Source: Pseudevernia furfuracea
Lineage: Eukaryota > Ascomycota > Lecanoromycetes > Lecanorales > Parmeliaceae
Length of the DNA stretch: 64,000 nt
Reading direction: 5' to 3'
Assembly: GCA_022315425.1 (NCBI GenBank)
Contig: JAIUPT010000019.1
Coordinates: 372,001-436,000, forward strand
Within the stretch, counting starts at the first letter, position 1, and each line of letters begins with the position of its first letter. Below are positions 22,351 to 32,485 of this stretch, piece by piece. The position numbers and the translations under genes are program-made. The notes below the pieces were generated by a model. It saw only the letters and a list, made by a program, of their open reading frames with translations. It was not told the DNA's origin and did no database searches.

Positions 22351-22905
22351 AGAGAGCTAGCTAGCCTCTATCAAATGGGGCAACTTGGTGGAGATGTAGA
22401 ACTTGATGAGATTCGCAGCAGAGTCGCTAACAGAAGCAGATGCTCGAACTGTCAAGGATAAGGAGTAGAGGACCACCAACAGGTCGATTAGGTCCGATTC
22501 CAATTTTCCCAACTGTAATTGTAAAAATCCGACAAAAAGGTGCTACCTACCTACCGCTTGTTCCGCTCCTTGCACTTCTTCCCACATGCTCACGTTTCTT
22601 CGCTAGGTTATTTCTTGTGGTGCATAGATAGACTCGGGGTCACCGCATCGGCTGAAAAGGATCTAGGCTAGATCATGACCGTGCACTCTCTTCGCTGAAT
22701 TTTGAAATCCAGCAACGTAGAATATGAAACATGCGTTGTTCTACACTAGTATGCAAACCTCTAGTCATAAAAGGTTTCCTGCTCGGAAACCGGCACGCGC
22801 AAAGAAGCAATCATTCTACGTGATGCGAAGAGCATTGGCACAAACACACCGGTAATCCTCTTCCGCTCTCCGTCGAAGTCATCGTACTATTATTGAGGTG
22901 ACTAG
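22351..22905. other. Intergenic, no gene seen
   Basis: No protein-like frame on either strand and no clear repeat. Confidence 0.45.
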
Positions 22906-23523
22906 AGTAGTAGCACTAGAACTGTCCAAACAAATGGGTCCGCTCTTCCGACCGGAGGTGCCCTAACACTGCATCAAGATGTCAACGGAGACGTCGGTCT
23001 ATACCTTGGACCCAAACTCATCAGCAGTCTTGGCTCCACAATTCTCGACAATAGTTGCGAGTTTCAGATAGCACCAACTGCGAAAGCGCTAACCAACGTA
23101 CAACTTCTTGCGGCCAATGACGACATCCAGAGTAGAGCGGTAGGTTTCCTGTTGTTTGTCGGAGAAATGCTGCTTGCATCCTACGCACATATGACCGTGG
23201 AGCTCTGGTAAGCAGATAGCGCCGTCTGTCCCAGCTCGCATCAGTATACAATCTATTGTCGCATCCTCCGATGTTCCGCACAGGAAGCTTCAGACAGTTA
23301 TCTCGCGGCTGGTACCAACAGCCCTGGCGTCGACGTGCCAGTCACAAATGTTCCCACAAGCACAGCACACATCAAAGCAGCACCGGTTAATCCAATCACC
23401 TTGACCAGGATCCAGATCCAATAGAAAGCCAGTACAGCGACAGATGGGGACCTGGCGCTGCAAATCGAGGACGCAAAAGCGTTGAGTTTGTTGCAAGACA
23501 AAGCCAAAACGGCCCTGCACTGA
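22906..23523 (+). pseudogene. Decayed gene for a secreted or membrane fungal protein, family uncertain
   Basis: A 101-codon open stretch (22906-23208) has strong protein character: GALTLHQDVNGDVGLYLGPK, ISSLGSTILDNSCEF and a hydrophobic AVGFLLFVGEMLLASYAHM. A good donor (GTAAGC, 23208) and acceptor (CCGCACAG, 23283) follow, then YLAAGTNSPGVDVPVTNVPT and, after a TAG at 23422-23424, TDGDLALQIEDAKALSLLQ in the same frame. The TAG is one C-to-T step from CAG. The splice phase does not fit perfectly and no start codon is seen. Spacing resembles fungal surface proteins with a conserved YLGP region, but I cannot name the family. Confidence 0.4.
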
Positions 23524-24162
23524 CAGCAACGTTGCAGAAACCGGCGAAGCAATCCACTCAAGCAGCGACGGCCTCGCAACCATCAATTCCGTAGCCTTGC
23601 AGCATACCAAGACTCGCAACCGTAGCGCAGACGCCAGAACAAAGGCCGGCGGCCCCGTACTCCGTCCAGCCAGCTACCTTGCCTTACATTTCCCTTTCCT
23701 GACGCTGTTTACAGCCTCATGCCAGATCTCAGATCTCAAATAAAAACATATCCATTTAAAACAAGTAGCCAAAATCACATCTACCAACCCACCCAGTCCC
23801 AGAACACAAGTCACAAGAACGCACCTGAAAACAAATTCTGGAAGTAGGTACAGTAATATGTGATAAAACATGGTGGAGGTCAAAGCGTCCGGCACTACAT
23901 ACATAAAGTACACCGTCGATTACCTTACCTTACTCAATTCAGAAAAGCTCCGAGTGACCGACTCGCCAAGGGAAAAGCCCCCCCGGGCCCCACCACCAGT
24001 AAGTAGCACCCCTCCAGATTCAGAACATGTACATCCTCATACTCCATCATAGTACATAACACAAAAAAAACACAAAACAAACAAGCTGGCCCTTTTCAAA
24101 ACCCAAACCCAACCCAAAAAAAAAGAGAAAAAAAAAACCAGAGCGGATTGAAGATTGTGAAT

Positions 24163-24300
24163 GCAACCTCCGTGAATCGAACACGGACCTCCACCTATCG
24201 AGTGATTTTTGGAAGGGTGGAATCTGAAAAGATGGTTAGGCTAGGCTGCAAATTGGAGGGACATTTGGAAAGCTTACCCTAACCATTGGACCAAGGAAGC
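24163..24300 (-). tRNA. tRNA-like locus with A and B boxes, rearranged interior
   Basis: On the minus strand the 3' part has a perfect T-arm (CCGTG-TTCGATT-CACGG, 24186-24170) and a 7-nt acceptor strand AGGTTGC. The 5' part (from 24300) has a textbook D-arm/A-box, TGGTCCAATGGTTAGGG. The acceptor strand here (GCTTCCT) pairs with two T-T mismatches. About 65 nt more than a normal tRNA separate the halves, and no anticodon stem is obvious. An inverted, diverged copy of the 5' half (ATGGTTAGG) lies at about 24231-24250. It is either an intron-bearing tRNA I cannot fold by eye, a tRNA pseudogene, or a tRNA-derived repeat. Isotype not assigned. Confidence 0.4.
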
Positions 24301-25057
24301 GGTAGTTGGATACAGGGATGGCCACTAGGATAAAATATATAATAAAAACACAAAGTAGAATAAAAAGAGATAGATTTACCAACTGAGAATATCAATCACA
24401 TGGAAGGATGGATGTGCAGAGATCATGATTTGTACATGAAATGTCTATTATTGAACAAGGGACTTCAAAGTAAGATGTTTGATTGTGCTCATCTAGGTTG
24501 CAAGAAAATTCGAGTTTCACACAGCGCCCAAGAGCCCCTGCAAGCATCTTGAGTTGAGAGTGAGACACCATATATCATCATAAACGCTATGTATATGCAC
24601 CAGGTAGTCCAGCTGTAGATGCTCTGTTCATGATATTCGCGCCAGTCATGTCCCTGCATGTATGTGAAAACACTTGATCGCTGCCCCAGCACCACCGCAA
24701 GCAAAAGTAGCGGCCCAAAAACCAGCGACGGAGAATATGTATGCAAAGGGGGAATCATCGCAAAAACTTATGCCCCGACAAGCCACCCATCCCAATCGCA
24801 AGTACCACATATTGTGCTCCATATCCGATTACATACACTGACCCATGCCACATGCGTATAACCCAGCTTTTCCATAGACGTAGATTTTGGCTAGCCATGC
24901 CTGCACCCTGTAAAAGAATAGAAGGAATGTCTAGCAGCCGTCAAAACGCCGGCTTGTAGGAGAGAATGACACCAATGCGCCTCGCAAAACCGGACGGACG
25001 ATGTCGTGTAAGAGATTTTGTCGTAAATTCTGCATCGTTGGAACACCATAGACTTGG
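24301..25057. other. 3' flank of the RNA-binding protein gene, no gene seen
   Basis: No supported coding frame. It should include the 3' UTR and terminator of the minus-strand scw1-type gene. Confidence 0.45.
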
Positions 25058-26686
25058 TCAACGTCCAAACATGTAATCCGAATACTGCGCCCCCTGGCCA
25101 CCCCAGCCAGTCGTCATGCCTCCTGTGTGTGGGCTACGCATAGGCATACCCATGCTCAAATCACTCATTCCAAAGTTGCTCAGGCTGGTTGGGCTTATCA
25201 TGCCATTCATGGTGCTGCCCGATGTGTGTAGACCCGGTGGAGCGGCCAAGCCAGGTGGTGGTCCGTTGGCCGTCGAAAATGGCTGGATTCCCAAACCATT
25301 CACTCCTGGCATGGGCCCGGATGGCGATAAGGGTGTTGGCGGACCCATTCCCCCAGGCTGACCAGTTCGAACACCAAGTGGATTCTTGGAAAAACTCAAA
25401 CGTATGCCACCCTTCACACTGTTGTGTAGTGGGTGTCCATAGAGCTCGTTGAGAGCCTTTGTCGCAAATGATATGTCTTCAAACTCAACAAAGCACATTG
25501 GTCCGTTTTGCTTCGTCCTAAAACATAATCTCTTGTATCCCCTCTGCTTTGAGAACATCGCCTTCAATTCATCCTCTGAGGTATCAATGGGAAGGTTGCC
25601 AACGTAAAGAGTGTTGCACGGAGGATTCTGATCGGCGGGATTCACTGGTGGGTAGTTGTGCCTCTGATAGTGCTGGTTTGCTAATTGATAAGAGGCATTT
25701 GGCCCCAGATTGCTGATATTGGCTGGCGACATGGCGGATGTAGGGCTCTGCATTGGTGCCGCACTTCGCGGCGATGTGAAGCCTGACATTGGAGGAGATG
25801 ATGCGGTAGTAGTACTGAGTGACAAACCAGCAAAACGAGATGTAGGTAGGTGAGGATTGGTAGGATGGCGTGAAAGCTGTCCTGACATATCACTCTTTGC
25901 ATAGGAGAGAGGGTCTTTGAGGAGGTCCCCCGGCTCGTCATCAATACCATCTTCGCCAATCACTGCCTTTCCTGACACTCTTTGTCGATCACCCATCTGC
26001 TGCCCTATTGGTGACTGAGGAGAAAAGAAATTGGATCTCGGAGAAACGACATCGGAACGCTCGGCCGAGGAGAAGGAATTTCCATTGGTAAGTCCGGGCA
26101 CTGCGTTCGGAGGCGATATTCGATCCATAGCTTGAAACGTTCCGTTAAAACGTGATGATCGCGCCTGACCACTAGAAGACGCAGTAGAAGAGCTCGAATA
26201 TGCTCTGTTGGATGCCATATCGGAATTGTTCCTACCAGGTCCCAGATTACCCGACGGTGAAAGGCGATAGATCTCGACCTGTATAGGCGGCTCATTGGGA
26301 TTGTTCTGTTTTCCATTCAGAAGTGACTTAGCCTCCTCAGCAGCACCGTTACTGCGAAAGCGGGCTATAGCAGATAGGTACCCCTGATTCGATGGGGAAT
26401 CCGAATTGACAAAGTCTGCGCCTATGAAGTCTTTCGCAAACAGAAGCATCGTCCGAAGAGCTTCACCGGTTGTATGCCTGGGGAGCTTGCGAATATAGAT
26501 AGCTGCTGTAGACTCCATTTCTGAACGGCCAGAAGCTCTTTCGACTCCTATCGGAAAGCCCGATGAACCCAAATCCGCATCAAAAGGATTGTTACTTTGG
26601 CTGATGGGAGAGATTGCTTGCGAAGATGGCATTCGGTAGGGTAACTGACTTGGTCCATTGCTCAGCATGTATCCTTCGGCTGCCAT
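25058..26686 (-). CDS. scw1: Scw1/Whi3-type RNA-binding protein, two RRMs
   Basis: A single 542-residue exon. RRM1 spans about 61-140 (AAIYIRKLPRHTTGEALRTM) and RRM2 about 358-436 (NTLYVGNLPIDTSEDELKAM, then QRGYKRLCFRTK and FVEFED, ending GIRLSFSKNPLGVR). The second RRM is nearly diagnostic for the Scw1/Whi3 family, which binds mRNAs for cell-wall integrity and cell-cycle control in yeasts. Linkers and the C-terminus are Ser/Pro/Gly/Met-rich and disordered, as expected for proteins that form RNP condensates. The start has no in-frame ATG nearby upstream; a long upstream interval suggests a long 5' UTR. Function in this organism is inferred from orthology. Confidence 0.9.
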   Translation of the reverse strand: MAAEGYMLSNGPSQLPYRMPSSQAISPISQSNNPFDADLGSSGFPIGVERASGRSEMESTAAIYIRKLPRHTTGEALRTMLLFAKDFIGADFVNSDSPSNQGYLSAIARFRSNGAAEEAKSLLNGKQNNPNEPPIQVEIYRLSPSGNLGPGRNNSDMASNRAYSSSSTASSSGQARSSRFNGTFQAMDRISPPNAVPGLTNGNSFSSAERSDVVSPRSNFFSPQSPIGQQMGDRQRVSGKAVIGEDGIDDEPGDLLKDPLSYAKSDMSGQLSRHPTNPHLPTSRFAGLSLSTTTASSPPMSGFTSPRSAAPMQSPTSAMSPANISNLGPNASYQLANQHYQRHNYPPVNPADQNPPCNTLYVGNLPIDTSEDELKAMFSKQRGYKRLCFRTKQNGPMCFVEFEDISFATKALNELYGHPLHNSVKGGIRLSFSKNPLGVRTGQPGGMGPPTPLSPSGPMPGVNGLGIQPFSTANGPPPGLAAPPGLHTSGSTMNGMISPTSLSNFGMSDLSMGMPMRSPHTGGMTTGWGGQGAQYSDYMFGR

Positions 26687-29190
26687 CGCGCGATGTCGTG
26701 CGACAAAGTGTCAGCCTGTAGTGTGAGGCGAGGTCTTTTGCGTGCGTCTGTAGCTCAAATTGTGTGTAAGAGTGTAGTAGTGGCTGTGTTGAATACGACA
26801 AGTAACGTGCGCACTCCGATTTTCTGCTTCCAGAGAGAGTCGGAAGTACTTTCAGTACTTCCGGACTTGGTTCCGTTGCGAGGGTGACTTCGATGTTGCT
26901 CGCAATTTCAATCCTGCCGATTGTAACAATTTCCGATCATCTCAACGCTCGGTTGCATTCGTAGGAAAAGGACAAGGTCTGTGTGACTTGCGCCCAGTCT
27001 CTCGTATAAGGCTAGAATGGCGTGTGAAGGTTTGTCGAAGGAGAGTGTGCAACGGCCTTAGGATACGGAGTCTGAGGATGTGAGAGTGTATGTCGGAGGT
27101 AGTCGAGGAGGTCGAGAGGGCCGCAGATATGGAACGAGCGTTACGGATGTGAGTTGAAGAGAGAGCGTTGAGTGAAGGGAGAGAGAGGCGCGCTTGAGAA
27201 AGTAGGCAAGAGCCAAAAATGCGACCGGGGCGGGGAAAGAAGGGCAGTTGGCGAGTGGTGTGGAAGCTGTTGGCAGGGATCAAAGATGGCTTCGATAACG
27301 GACGACCGTTGATTCGCGCAGACGCTGGTAGCCTCTTTTTTTTTTCCCCTTGGAGTCTGCTGTACGCCTTGCTCTGTCAGAACCTCAAAATCATGAAAAG
27401 TAGCCGTTCATTGCCATCGTACCTGAAGCTGACTTTTTAGTGGACCAATTGGATAATGGTCTCCCGGATCCTTATAAGTTGGTGTGGGCAAGAGGTGATC
27501 CGAGTGCCTCAAGGCGCAGCTTTTAGCATGAGGTTCGTGGGATGGGTTTGGCGTGCCCCTCGGGAACGGACGATCTCGAGTTCTAGGCTGACTAGGCTGG
27601 AGATAGGTAGCCGATAGCAGATACTTGATACTGACAATTCAAATCTATGAGATGCTTGGATGTAGATTGAAGATGTGATGGTAAGATTTTGGAGAAGGCG
27701 ACGATGTGTGTGAAAATGTGCAATGTGAAGATTTAAGAAAGATAAGGAGGGTGGGTGAGTGAAAAAAAGAACGAGGGAAGGAGAGGGAAAGAAGGTGGTA
27801 CGGTAGTGGTGGCTTCTTGACAAGCGGGAGCCAACCAAGAACCCCAGGAATTCCCAAGCGAACTAAGAATTGGCGGGGACTCGGGTTCATGCCCATCTCT
27901 CATGATTATTGTGAAGAAAATTCGGATGGGAAACAATACCTATGTAATCATGGGATAGTGGGAAAAGGAAGCCTCGAGGTCTTTGTTTCTTTGCGATTTG
28001 CTGCATGATATCTAGAGATGGGGAAAACCCAAGAGGTTGCTTTGATCGATGAGCTGTCGCATCAAAATGCCAGGAAGCGCGCGCTGCCTCGTGAAGCAGA
28101 CGCTTTGAAGCTACAAAAGTGCGAATATTTTATCTTACTCTTTTGAAGCTCTACAACACGGCATATCGACCATGGTAGATTGTTCACACGGGCAATCAAA
28201 GGTCTGACTGCTGCAGCTTGCCGTAGCGGTGGTGGCGGCAGGTACGCTCCATGTTCGGTTTCGAGTTGACAAAGACAATTATTATAGCTTTTACAGACAA
28301 ACAGTACTCGTCTCAATGACGATTCTCTTCATTATTGTGCAAACAGCTTTCGAATCATTAATTATATATATTTGTATGCCCAAATTATGATTATATTTTG
28401 AAATTCTTTTTGTGTTCTTTCGAACGAGGGGGAAGGTACAAGATACTAGATACTTGACATAAGGTACATCGAGATCGTTATCGCTGCAATTACCCCGCAC
28501 TAAGCCTTAAGAGCTTTGCTAATTCGCTACGGACTACGGAGTATACCCCTCGCTCGGTTCCAGAAATGCAACCCATGCCCCCTTTCACTTGCCAAGACAT
28601 TCCCACTCTGCTTCCCTACTCGTCCATTGAACGCACGCCAACAAACGCCTGAAAATGTCAGGCCAGCATAATCCCAGGTGGTCCAGGTGGTCGTTGATCA
28701 ACGCTTCCACGATTGGCGGCAACCTGCAGCATTGGTGCGTCCCGACAGTTGGAATTGCCGATGGTGGGAGCGCTACTAATGCTATCAACGGTCATTAGAT
28801 GGTGGGATGAGTATCCTGCTCAGTGCTTGGACATCTCCACAGAGGATTCGCAGAATTATAACAATGATGCCAATTGGCATGGAAAATAGGCCGGCGATGC
28901 GGCATTTTTTCTCTTGCCCCAACGGAGGATCAGACGATGGAAGCTATGACCATGCGTTTGGCTTCTCTTAGCGCATGAGCCCAGTATCGATACTGATCTC
29001 CGAAACTGATTGGTAAATAATGCGTTTGGAAGCCATCGCATTTCCACCTCAAATCTTTATGTCAGCGACTTTGACATGGACCGACACTTCCAAGGTCGAC
29101 CCGATTGTAGACATCTGCTGCCTTCTCGCAGGCCTTGCAAGTCCATCATTCAATGCAAGGCCTGATGCTCTTTCACTTTGTAGGTAGTAC
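26687..29190. promoter_or_regulatory. 2.5-kb upstream region of the scw1-type gene, no gene seen
   Basis: No convincing gene on either strand. The part next to 26687 is pyrimidine/purine-biased like a long 5' leader. A 10-bp inverted repeat, AGGCCTTGCA with a 14-nt loop, lies at 29131-29164 just past the end of the CCDC97-like gene and could act in RNA 3'-end folding. Confidence 0.4.
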
Positions 29191-29899
29191 TTAAAAATCT
29201 TGAACACCAGTCTGGCCTATAAGGCTCTCAGCTCTTCCTGCATCCGCATCACTTTCCCCAACCCAACTCGGTTCCTCCTTCTCGAACCACCTTTCCTCCT
29301 CTTCCCTCTCTTGGACCCCTCTATCATCATAATCTTCGCTCTCGTCCACTCCCTTGTAGTCAAAATCCGGATCATCACCCCTTAGGAACATCAGCTCCAT
29401 CTCCTTTCGCCATCTCTGTATGCCCTCCTCTTTGTTCATCGGGATTTCATCCTTCTCCTCAGCCAGAATAGCTCCGGAAGCGTCCCTTCTGTATCTCATC
29501 AACGCCGCATGATCTGGATTGGCCAATGCACCGATCTTGGCTTCTGAACGCCACAGGTCTGCTTCCAGCACGCCCGAATATCCCTTTCTGCGACCCTCAA
29601 TTTCACGTTCATCGGGGGTTTGAAAACGTCGGACTAGGCGGTCGTAGGCAAGAGGGTCTTAATGCCATCAGTGACATACCCCATCACATTGGTGTATATG
29701 GCAGACCTGCGAGCTCGAGGGATGGAGAGGAGAAGTACTCGGGGTGGGTGTCTAGGTAGCGTTTTCGACGATTCTTGATTGTGATGCGGGCTATCGAGCT
29801 TGGGGAGCGAGAAGGACGGTCCGAGAGCTGAATAGGATATGACAATATATCTTCAGACTTGTGGACATCTTTAATTTCCAGAAACGGCTCTGTAGCCAT
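29191..29899 (-). CDS. CCDC97-like (DUF2052) protein
   Basis: Two exons, 29899-29707 and 29657-29191, with a 49-nt intron, give 219 residues. Conserved parts are KRYLDTHPEYFSSPSLELAD, crossing the splice junction, DPLAYDRLVRRFQTPDERE, and an acidic C-terminal coiled-coil region (DESEDYDDRGVQEREEEERW). This order matches the CCDC97 family, whose human member associates with the SF3B spliceosome complex. Role here is inferred. It is divergent from the methyltransferase gene, with 386 bp between the start codons. Confidence 0.75.
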
Positions 29900-30285
29900 T
29901 GCTAGAATGCGGGGAGGAGCACTGATGGGATAGCCTTGACGATAAAAGTGCTGGACGCCAGTGGAGTACCCGTAGAAGCGTCAATGTAACCCTAAGTAGC
30001 CGAATTCACGTCGCGCGTATTTATCTCCCCTTCTTTCCACCCAAACTCCCAGTGTTACAAACATGGGCAATGGGCTTGCTCTGCGACCCTGGCCGGAGGC
30101 AAAGTTTGGTAATAGCCAAGATGAGGCAGGAGTTTCTTGAGAGTCTGGCCGAAAATTGATATCCGGTTTACAACCAGGCTAAGACATCAAGTGCGTAGAA
30201 TCACATCAGCATAACATCTATCATCCTGAACATCTCATATCAACTCTTGCTTCATTTCGTTTGCCTACCTTCCAAATCTTTCAAG
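29900..30285. promoter_or_regulatory. Divergent promoter region
   Basis: 386 bp separate the start codons of the CCDC97-like gene (minus) and the methyltransferase gene (plus). A pyrimidine-rich leader precedes the plus-strand ATG. No specific operator recognised. Confidence 0.5.
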
Positions 30286-32201
30286 ATGCCTCCACGTCGC
30301 CAGAGAGACAATGCCCGAGTGCCTGCATTGACGCAAAGCAACAATGCTCCACGGAAGACGTTGTGGTCGTACGCTCGGCTCCTTCTCACGACTTCAGCGA
30401 CTCTTTTCCTCGCTGCTGTATCTGCAGAAGTCTCTAAGCTGTCCCTGACCCCTGTCTACGGCTCGATACCTCCCATAGCAAGTCTCAATTGGCTCCGTGG
30501 AGGCCTCGAGCGTGATCAACGCTACCTCGCCATTATTGTTTTGGTTTCTTTGGCGAAGATGTTCTTGAGCAAGCGCACTTTGGGATTCTCGAAACATTTT
30601 GCGATGTGGGGTTACTTTGTCCCTTCCATACAGTCAGGCCTCCTCAGCTTCAGCGGCAGACTTGGGCCCAGTTGGGGTCCTCGCATGACCTATCTGTTGA
30701 CATCCGTCCCTCTCACCTGCCTTTCTCTTTTACATCTCGTGATCCTGATTGCAGAAACATTCCCCCTTGCAATCTTTGCTGAAGGGGCAGCAGCTCGCAG
30801 CTTGAACGATTTCTGCATCGGTGCACTAGGGACGCTATTGCTAACGAGTACTCTGCACCACTTGCTGGCCAGACTCAAAACGTATTTCGAGAACAGGCTC
30901 CCTACGTTTATAATGTTGACATCTGGTACGCATGCAATGTTCAGTCGGTTTGGTCTTCAGACCGTAACGGCGCTCCTGTACGCGCAGCTCGGCGCATCAC
31001 TCGAGCGGTTCAAGCTGATCTTCACCGCCATTTTACCATTACTTCATCTCGCATTTTTCTGTCCTCATATTCCACTGCCATACAACACAGATGTGCTCAA
31101 CAATACCCTCCGAGCTGAAGGATTTTCTCTAGTGGCTCGCCAAGAATCATTGACTGGCTACATTTCCGTATTGGATAATGTCAATACCGGATATCGTGTC
31201 ATGCGGTGTGATCACAGCCTCCTGGGGGGAGAGTATCTCAACAAGCCTAGGGGTTCACGATATAACGAGCCGGTCTACACGATCTTCCTTACCTTGGAAG
31301 CGGTAAGGCTTCTACAGACCAAGTCGTCCGAAAGTCATCCAGTTTCGACAAGCAAGCAAAACCATGCACTTGTCATGTAAGTGTTCTGCATCGCGAATAC
31401 AACACTCTTACTAATTGGCCTCACATATCAGAGGTTTGGGCATCGGTACAGCGCCAGCTGCACTCATCGCTCATGGAGTTCATACGACGACGATTGAGAT
31501 TGATCCAGTCGTGCATAACTTTGCTACAAAGTACTTTGGTCTCCCACAGAATCATACCTCTGTCATAGGGGACGCTATTAAGGTTGTTGATGACATGCAA
31601 AAAGCGAAGGAAATGAGAAACACTTACGACTACATCATCCATGATGTCTTTACTGGTGGCGCAGAACCTATCAACCTTTTCACCAGAGAATTTATTATGG
31701 GCTTGAGTGATTTGCTCAGACCCGATGGGATCATTGCCATAGTGAGAACCAAAAAGGTTGACTTGTCTACTCCGAAACCAGGCTTACAAATACCAGAACT
31801 ACGCCGGCGACCTCCTCCTTCCCATCGCCACTTCAGTCGTCCGCACCGTAGAATCCGTCTTCCCCAAATGCCGCCTGTATCGCGAATCACCACTCCCCGA
31901 AGCTCCAGAGACGATGGACTATACCAACATGGTCATGTTCTGCAGAAAGTCCCAAGAAGCGTTCACATTCCGAGATCCTGTCGAAGCAGACTTTCTGGGC
32001 AGCCCGGCAAGGCGACAGCATCTCAAGCCGCAACATGAGATACCCGCGAGCTATTTCAGTGTGGGTAGGCAGCACAAGGGAGAGATACTAAGGCGGGGCC
32101 GGATTAGTCTTGAGATGCAGAAGTCTACTATGGCCAGTGCTACTGGGCATTGGTATCTTATGAGGACTGTGTTGCCGGATGTTGTGTGGGAGAATTGGTG
32201 A
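30286..32201 (+). CDS. Polytopic membrane protein fused to spermidine-synthase-like methyltransferase
   Basis: Three exons, 30286-31376, 31432-31741 and 31797-32201 (introns of 55 and 55 nt, CTAAT branch in the first), give 601 residues. Residues about 25-285 contain some seven or eight hydrophobic helices, with the family signature LTPVYGSIPPI near the start. From about residue 290 the fold is a spermidine-synthase-type Rossmann domain: VIGLGIGTAP-like motif I (here ALVM-I-GLGIGTAPAAL), IEIDP for the SAM-binding acidic residue, GDAIKVVDD, DYIIHDVFTGG and, across the second intron, IIAINYAGDL. Fungal proteins of this fusion type are widespread but uncharacterised. Polyamine synthesis is not claimed; the residues expected for aminopropyl transfer were not verified. 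Confidence 0.85.
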
Positions 32202-32485
32202 TGGGTAGGGAAGTAGGAAGTCAACAATCGATTTTCCCCAGCATATCTAGATATGTAGCTTTGCATGGATATCTGGTTTCATCGACATCTTTATTGGTCT
32301 GCTTACTGGTGCGGTCCAACATAATCAAGGGAAATTTCTTGTATAATACTCTCGGGGATATAGATACATCCGGCTGGGTCTTAGACGCCTGTAAAGCCCT
32401 CTGCGGGGTAACCCGTATGGTGTCCGGTATGACTTAACCAATCAATCAATCAACCAATCAATACTAGCTCCATCAATTACCGATC

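Noticed and set aside
31742..31780. Shorter 39-nt version of the second methyltransferase intron
   Set aside because: A 55-nt intron ending at 31796 gives the conserved IIAINYAGDL junction and a normal intron length.
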